A stretch of 64,000 bases of DNA from Candidatus Neomicrothrix sp. UBA814 (GTDB lineage: Bacteria > Actinomycetota > Acidimicrobiia > Acidimicrobiales > Poriferisodalaceae): NCBI GenBank assembly GCA_002296525.1, contig DBIA01000017.1:372001-436000 (forward strand), given 5' to 3'. Positions within the stretch are counted from its first letter, which is position 1. Each line of letters opens with the position of its first letter. The notes under the pieces were generated by a model that did not search any database, was not told the origin of the DNA, and was given only the letters and a program-made list of their open reading frames with translations. Made by a program: the position numbers and the translations under genes. Below are positions 60,259 through 64,000 of the stretch, in pieces.

Positions 60259-60620
60259 TGGAGGTGGCGGGAATCGAACCCGCGTCCTTCAGCGTTTCAA
60301 TGAGTCTTCTCCGAGCGCAGTCACTTTGCGAGTTGTCGAGTTGCAAGCTGGTAGCGACCCCAGATCGAACAACCGTATCCGGCTAAGAGTCCCTTGGATC
60401 ACACCGGCGATGACCAAAGGCAAGCCCCTCAAATGAGGACCACCGCTACCCGAGAGGCTGAGGCAGTGGGGTCGTTACCCGATACCTAAATTAGGCAGCG
60501 AGCGCCAGGTCATTTGTTTTGACATTGGCGTTTGTAAGTGTTCCGGCTCTTTAACGTGGCTCCGGAGACCACGGCTCGCTTCTCTCATATCAACCGTCGA
60601 AGTCGAAACCGATCACCCCC
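60259..60620 (-). ncRNA. ssrA: Transfer-messenger RNA (tmRNA)
   Basis: About 362 nt on the minus strand. The 3' part reads as a tRNA-like T-arm and acceptor (GGTTCGATTCCCGCC then ACCTCCA), and the 5' end GGGGGTG pairs with CACCTCC over 7 bp (one G-U). GGTTTCGAC follows the acceptor strand as in other tmRNAs. The tag frame runs 60529 to 60491 and would encode ANVKTNDLALAA followed by UAA (the resume codon GCC is inferred). CCA is not genome-encoded (A-CAA follows). It rescues stalled ribosomes with SmpB, whose gene lies 300 bp upstream on the same strand. Confidence 0.95.
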
Positions 60621-60621
60621 G

Positions 60622-60637
60622 TGATCTGTCCAGATCA
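60622..60637. repeat. Inverted repeat just upstream of tmRNA 5' end
   Basis: TGATCTG-TC-CAGATCA, perfect 7-bp arms, 1 bp upstream of the predicted mature 5' end. It overlaps a second inverted repeat, GATCAC-CCCC-GTGATC at 60611-60626, that spans the mature end. May be part of the leader cut off by RNase P, or a regulatory hairpin. Confidence 0.6.
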
Positions 60638-60698
60638 GGGCCTGGACCTTGCCTAATAGGTTAGCGGCGAGATTCTTGAGTCGATATCGGTCCGGGTG

Positions 60699-60866
60699 CT
60701 ACCAGTCTCGTCGGTTAGCTCGTCGAGCGGCCTGCTTATTTTGTTCGGCCTTAGAACCTCGATGGGCTCCGCCTTTTGGGCCCCGGTTACCTAGACGAAG
60801 CTGAAGAAGGCGCCGTTCTCGGTCGAGTTTCTTTCTGATTTTGAAGTCGGGTATGGAGCGCTTCAT
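60699..60866 (-). CDS. Small highly basic protein between smpB and ssrA
   Basis: A 55-codon frame, ATG at 60866 and stop TAG at 60699-60701. The product has 7 Lys and 12 Arg against 5 acidic residues (net about +14); it starts MKRSIPDFKIRKKLDRERR, has a Gly/Pro-rich middle (GNRGPKGGAHRG) and ends ARRANRRDW. It looks like an RNA-binding or ribosome-associated peptide. I do not recognise a family. It lies in line with smpB (52 bp downstream of its stop) and ssrA (78 bp upstream of its 5' end). The ribosome site is weak. Coding status is supported only by composition and position. Confidence 0.55.
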   Translation of the reverse strand: MKRSIPDFKIRKKLDRERRLLQLRLGNRGPKGGAHRGSKAEQNKQAARRANRRDW

Positions 60867-60918
60867 GATTATCCATGTTGGGACTGTTGAGTAGAAGTGT
60901 CAACATGACACCGAAGGG

Positions 60919-61395
60919 TTACCGATTGCGACGGGCCATTGCGCGACGGGCCTCCAGATCGCTCTCACGTTTTCTGATGGCGTGTCTCTTGTCGTATTGG
61001 CGCCGTCCTCGAGCAAGCGCTAACTCAAGTTTTGCTCTGCCATCGAGAAAATAGACCGATAACGGGATTAGTTGTAGAGGGTCTTGCTCAGTCCTCGCGC
61101 GAAGACGATCTATCTCGACTCTATGTAGAAGCAGCTTGCGTGGTCGATCTACAACGTGACCGTTGTGAGCGGAAGAGTGGCTCCAAGGCGAAATCTGCAT
61201 TCCGAGGATCCACATTTCATGGTTTCGTACCCTCGCGAAAGCGTCACTGAGCTGAACCGAACCAGCACGAAGTGATTTCACTTCGCTTCCTTGGAGCACT
61301 ATCCCGCATTCGTAGGTGTCGAGAAGATCGTAATTGGCGCGGGCACGTCGGTTTGAAGCAATAACTTTTTTGTCGGTTGCACCCTGATTACCCAT
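60919..61395 (-). CDS. smpB: SsrA-binding protein SmpB
   Basis: 158 residues. Binds tmRNA and places it in the stalled ribosome. Family features: NRRARANYDLLDTYECGI, VLQGSEVKSLRAG, SDAFARV, the LLLHRVEIDRL helix, LIPLSVYFLDGRAKLELALARG and the basic tail RQYDKRHAIRKRESD. The start at 61395 follows a TAGCCT box by 7 nt, and there is no Shine-Dalgarno, so it is probably leaderless. Confidence 0.97.
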   Translation of the reverse strand: MGNQGATDKKVIASNRRARANYDLLDTYECGIVLQGSEVKSLRAGSVQLSDAFARVRNHEMWILGMQISPWSHSSAHNGHVVDRPRKLLLHRVEIDRLRARTEQDPLQLIPLSVYFLDGRAKLELALARGRRQYDKRHAIRKRESDLEARRAMARRNR

Positions 61396-61402
61396 GCCAT
61401 GA

Positions 61403-61408
61403 AGGCTA
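61403..61408 (-). promoter_or_regulatory. Predicted -10 box of smpB (leaderless type)
   Basis: TAGCCT is 7 nt upstream of the smpB ATG; TTCACC stands 17 nt before it and may be a weak -35. Same hexamer and distance as at secA and at 61848. Confidence 0.5.
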
Positions 61409-61499
61409 CCGGTACCTGGAATCTAGGTGAATCGATCGAGGTCAATAAGGTGCTCGCTACCCTCTTGACTATGGGGTTTGAGTCTCTGAAGTTCTCGCT

Positions 61500-61775
61500 G
61501 TGAAAGTAGAAGTTTGGGTACCAACTGTCCTTCGATCTCACGTAGCAGGAAAATCGCGAATCGCTGCTCGGGGTTCTAACGTCGGTCAGGTCTTGAACAG
61601 CCTGACTGATCTGCACCCGGCGCTTCGCCCCTATCTCTTTGACGATCGAGGAAACTTGCATCGGTATGTCAACGTGTTTCGAAATGACAGCAACATTCGC
61701 GAGTGTGAAGGACTAGATACCGAGGTTGCGGAAGGAGATGAACTGCGGATACTTCCCGCCGTGGCCGGAGGGTAA
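61500..61775 (+). CDS. CysO/MoaD-like ubiquitin-fold sulfur-carrier protein
   Basis: 91 residues from a GTG. Beta-grasp fold ending in the VAGG tail (Gly-Gly) that is thiocarboxylated in sulfur carriers. RSHVAGKSRIAARGSNVGQ and EVAEGDELRILPAVAGG match MoaD/CysO forms. In mycobacteria cysO lies in a set with mec, cysM, murI, Rv1339 and rphA; here the MBL, rph and rdgB genes follow, but mec, cysM and murI are not present in the window. Which sulfur pathway it serves is open. Confidence 0.82.
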   Translation: MKVEVWVPTVLRSHVAGKSRIAARGSNVGQVLNSLTDLHPALRPYLFDDRGNLHRYVNVFRNDSNIRECEGLDTEVAEGDELRILPAVAGG

Positions 61776-61847
61776 ATTCACCGTCTAGTGAACGATGTAT
61801 AAATAGCTAATTGATGAGGATCTCCGCAGGGGTAGAGGTAACACCCC

Positions 61848-61853
61848 TAGCCT
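61848..61853 (+). promoter_or_regulatory. Predicted -10 box of the Rv1339-like gene (leaderless type)
   Basis: TAGCCT lies 7 nt before the GTG at 61861, with no Shine-Dalgarno; the same box and distance precede secA and smpB. Confidence 0.5.
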
Positions 61854-61860
61854 TAGGCCT

Positions 61861-62610
61861 GTGGCAGACCTATCTCTTACAGTTCTCGGATGCTCGGGAA
61901 GTTTTGCGGCAGCGGGTCAGGCGTGCAGCGGTTACCTAGTGCAGTCCGCCGACACGAAGATCTGGGTCGACTGTGGTCCTGGCACTTTAGGAAATCTGCA
62001 ACATCATATTGCTCTATCTGAAGTTGACGCGATTGTGGTTTCGCATCACCACCCAGACCACTGTGCTGAGTTACCGGTGGTCTACAACGCCTATAAATAC
62101 TTCACGGAGGTCGACCGAGTTCGAGTTATAGCGACCAACGATGTTAAGCGTGTGACTGATTCGTTTCAGTCGGATGGCGACAGTGGAGACGTTTTCTCAT
62201 GGGAACTAGTTCACGATGGAACTACTACTCGTGTAGGGGATATAGAGATCAAATTTTCGCGGACAGATCACCCCGTTGAGACGCTTGCTATGCGGCTAAC
62301 GAGTGAGAGTAACTCAATTATCTACACCTCGGACACAGGGCCTGGCTGGTCCATGTCGGACCTTGGGGCCGAGCCCGACATAGTGATAGGGGAGGGGACC
62401 TTACTTGACGCGAACGCACACGTCTCGATCCCCCATATCACTTGCAGTCATCTTGCCAGCGAAGCAAACAAGGTCGGAGCCAAACACTTAGTTGTCACAC
62501 ACGTGCCTCCGGGGTCCGATCCAGCGCAACACCTGGACGAGGCGGCAACTGTTTTCGAGGGCAAGGTTGAACTAGCGGTTACAGGCCGTACCTTTTCAAC
62601 TACGGGCTAG
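61861..62610 (+). CDS. MBL-fold phosphodiesterase, Rv1339-like
   Basis: 249 residues from GTG. SHHHPDHCAELP is the HxHxDH zinc motif; TVLGCSGSFAAAGQACSGYLV opens the beta-lactamase-like fold as in RNase Z-related enzymes, and IYTSDTGPGW plus VVTHVPPG complete the metal site. Mycobacterial Rv1339, in the same gene order before rphA, has been reported to hydrolyse cAMP; that activity here is inference. Followed by rph after 16 bp. Confidence 0.85.
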   Translation: MADLSLTVLGCSGSFAAAGQACSGYLVQSADTKIWVDCGPGTLGNLQHHIALSEVDAIVVSHHHPDHCAELPVVYNAYKYFTEVDRVRVIATNDVKRVTDSFQSDGDSGDVFSWELVHDGTTTRVGDIEIKFSRTDHPVETLAMRLTSESNSIIYTSDTGPGWSMSDLGAEPDIVIGEGTLLDANAHVSIPHITCSHLASEANKVGAKHLVVTHVPPGSDPAQHLDEAATVFEGKVELAVTGRTFSTTG

Positions 62611-62626
62611 GGAAAGGAAATACCCA

Positions 62627-63352
62627 ATGCGAGTCGATGGTCGAGCCAACGATGAATTACGTCCAATTTCTTTCGAGCGTAATTTCACCGATCAGACACC
62701 AGGGTCAGTGTTAGTGAGCTTTGGACGGACCAAAGTTTTGTGCACCGTGTCCATCGATGATGATGTGCCCAGGTGGATGAGGGGTAATGGCGAAGGATGG
62801 GTCACGGCTGAATACGCAATGCTTCCAGGCTCAAGCGGCGAACGTGTCGGGCGCGAAGCAAAAAAAGGAAAACAGAAAGGCCGCACCCTCGAAATCGAGC
62901 GACTTATAGGCAGAGCACTGCGAGCCGTCTGCGACATGAAAATGCTTGGCGAGCGAGAAGTGACAGTGGACTGTGACGTGTTACAAGCAGATGGCGGGAC
63001 ACGAACTGCCTCCATATGCGGCGGTTACGTTGCTTTGCATGACGCTTTTAGTCGTCTGGTAGATGACGGCACCATAACCGACCACCCGTTAACAGATTAT
63101 TGTGCTGCGATTTCCGTAGGGATTGTCGGCGAGGAATTATGTTTGGATCTTCCCTACACAGAAGATTCAGGCGCTGAAGTAGACATGAATGTGGTCATGA
63201 CAGGGTCCGGAAAGTTTGTTGAAGTGCAAGGAACAGCGGAAGGCGACCCCTTTGACAGTGACCAATTGCAAGGTTTGCTTGAATTAGCTACGAGCGGCAT
63301 ATCCCAAATTGTGGATCTCCAGCGAACGGTACTAGCTGAAAACTCGGAGTGA
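62627..63352 (+). CDS. rph: Ribonuclease PH
   Basis: 241 residues. Phosphorolytic 3'-5' exonuclease that trims tRNA 3' ends. MRVDGRANDELRPISFERNF, the basic KKGKQKGRTLEIERLIGRALR stretch that binds phosphate and RNA, and DCDVLQADGGTRTASICGG are typical. AAAGGAAA precedes the ATG. Overlaps or adjoins rdgB, as is common. Confidence 0.97.
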   Translation: MRVDGRANDELRPISFERNFTDQTPGSVLVSFGRTKVLCTVSIDDDVPRWMRGNGEGWVTAEYAMLPGSSGERVGREAKKGKQKGRTLEIERLIGRALRAVCDMKMLGEREVTVDCDVLQADGGTRTASICGGYVALHDAFSRLVDDGTITDHPLTDYCAAISVGIVGEELCLDLPYTEDSGAEVDMNVVMTGSGKFVEVQGTAEGDPFDSDQLQGLLELATSGISQIVDLQRTVLAENSE

Positions 63353-63357
63353 GAAGT

Positions 63358-63933
63358 ATGCGGCTAGTAATGGCATCTGCGAATGCTCATAAGGCGTTCG
63401 AGATAGCCCAAATCCTGACTGACCATGAAATCCAACCCAGACCAGATTCGCTAGGGGAGATAGTCGAAGATCAAGAAACCCTGGAAGGCAACGCTCGGCT
63501 AAAAGCGTCGGCGGTATGCGCGGAAGCGAAGAGCCCCGCTGTCGCTGACGACACCGGCCTGGAAGTCGACGCCCTAGCCGGGCTACCCGGAGTACGAAGT
63601 GCCCGCTTTGCCGGAGACTTTGCTACCGACTCAGAAAACTTGTCAAAGTTATTGAAAGACATGCAGCAAGTTCCTAGTGGGCAACGAACAGCGCGTTTTC
63701 GAACTGTTGCAGTGGTTGTCTTCCCTGATGGTAAAGAACTCATCGCACACGGAGTGGTAGAAGGCTCGATTTCTGAGGAACCTAGAGGAACAGGTGGGTT
63801 TGGGTACGACTCGATTTTTGTTCCTGATGAGGGAGGAGGAAGCACGTTTGCGGAAATGCCAGCAGAACAAAAAAATCTCATAAGCCACCGCGGTCGAGCA
63901 TTTCGCTCCCTGGCGCAAATGTTGAATCAATAG
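63358..63933 (+). CDS. rdgB: dITP/XTP pyrophosphatase (RdgB/HAM1 family)
   Basis: 191 residues from the ATG at 63358, which has GGAG 8 nt upstream; a GTG at 63349 would add three residues. MASANAHKAFEI is the S-x-N-x-x-K substrate motif; VADDTGLEVDALAGLPGVRSARFAG and GGFGYDSIFVPDEG are the conserved blocks. Removes non-canonical purine triphosphates. Paired with rph as in many bacteria. Ends directly against the convergent gene at the window edge. Confidence 0.96.
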   Translation: MRLVMASANAHKAFEIAQILTDHEIQPRPDSLGEIVEDQETLEGNARLKASAVCAEAKSPAVADDTGLEVDALAGLPGVRSARFAGDFATDSENLSKLLKDMQQVPSGQRTARFRTVAVVVFPDGKELIAHGVVEGSISEEPRGTGGFGYDSIFVPDEGGGSTFAEMPAEQKNLISHRGRAFRSLAQMLNQ

Positions 63934-64000
63934 TTACCAATGGCGCAGGTCAATTTCCCACCGGTCGATTACCTGCTCATCACGAACAATGTGCAATGAC
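63934..64000 (-). CDS. 3' end of a convergent gene at window edge (partial)
   Basis: The minus strand is open from the window end to a TAA at 63934-63936, giving SLHIVRDEQVIDRWEIDLRHW before the stop. The composition looks coding, and the stop abuts that of rdgB with no gap, the same tight packing seen elsewhere. Only 22 residues are visible, so no product can be named. Confidence 0.4.
   Translation of the reverse strand, partial: SLHIVRDEQVIDRWEIDLRHW

Noticed and set aside
60259..60290. Attachment-site duplicate of the ssrA 3' end
   Set aside because: No second copy of the T-arm/acceptor sequence was noticed elsewhere in the window and no integrase is present, so no att site is claimed.
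60241..60300. A tRNA gene at the T-loop sequence
   Set aside because: The T-arm and acceptor belong to ssrA: the matching 5' acceptor strand is 340 nt away with a tag frame between.
1..64000. CRISPR arrays, transposons, prophage, toxin-antitoxin or restriction systems
   Set aside because: No regularly spaced repeats, transposase, phage structural or nuclease-methylase pairs were seen; the only tandem repeats are the coding ~42-residue units at 7.1-9.7 kb.

Overview
The window looks like an uncultured, moderate-GC, compact actinobacterial chromosome, most likely a marine Acidimicrobiia-type lineage. Three things point there: a DUF3499 - phosphomannomutase - SIS-isomerase - SahH gene set laid out as in Mycobacterium Rv3248c-Rv3258c; a CysO-like / Rv1339-like / rph / rdgB set as in Rv1335-Rv1341; and several F420/FMN luciferase-like oxidoreductases, crotonases and other acyl-CoA enzymes. 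This is inference from gene content; no 16S rRNA gene is present. Genes are packed tightly, with many ATGA/GTGA start-stop overlaps and convergent genes that touch or overlap. Many first genes of transcription units carry a TANNNT -10 box 6-7 nt before the start codon, which suggests widespread leaderless mRNAs.

Layout. 1-3.9 kb (minus): three family-4 glycosyltransferases, the first cut by the window edge, and a degenerate methyltransferase-like coiled-coil protein in one overlapping operon. 3.9-9.7 kb (plus): another glycosyltransferase, GDP-mannose 4,6-dehydratase, then a secreted subtilase and a SpoIID/LytB-domain protein that share a C-terminal repeat of about 42 residues. 9.7-14.8 kb: a large GT2-plus-membrane protein, a DUF5719 protein and a membrane-anchored thioredoxin-like protein, translationally coupled. 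14.8-16.7 kb (minus): ftsH. 16.8-24.6 kb: DUF3499, a polytopic PTPS-related membrane protein, a dolichol-phosphate-mannose-type GT2, phosphomannomutase, Trm112-like, SIS sugar-phosphate isomerase and ahcY. Together these read as mannose activation and cell-surface glycan assembly. 24.7-30.6 kb: secA, prfB, ftsE, ftsX and a gamma-glutamylcyclotransferase-like gene (core).

30.6-60.2 kb is a metabolic block: four crotonases, a CaiB-type CoA-transferase, an acyl-CoA dehydrogenase, three luciferase-like oxidoreductases, two MFS transporters, EthD, nitroreductase, PPOX, P450, amidase, gamma-glutamyltransferase, alkylsulfatase-like MBL hydrolase, PrmA-like methyltransferase, AlaX-like editing protein, ROK kinase, thioesterase and a flavin monooxygenase of Baeyer-Villiger type. 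Nothing identifies one substrate; it resembles a flexible degradative repertoire for acyl-CoA-bound and cyclic compounds. The block ends exactly at the 3' end of ssrA (tmRNA, minus strand), which is followed upstream by an unannotated 55-codon highly basic small ORF and smpB.

61.5-64 kb: a CysO/MoaD-like protein, an Rv1339-like MBL phosphodiesterase, rph, rdgB, and the tail of a convergent gene at the window edge. No CRISPR array, transposase, integrase, tRNA or rRNA gene was seen. Apart from the tmRNA gene there is no gene-free stretch longer than 300 bases.
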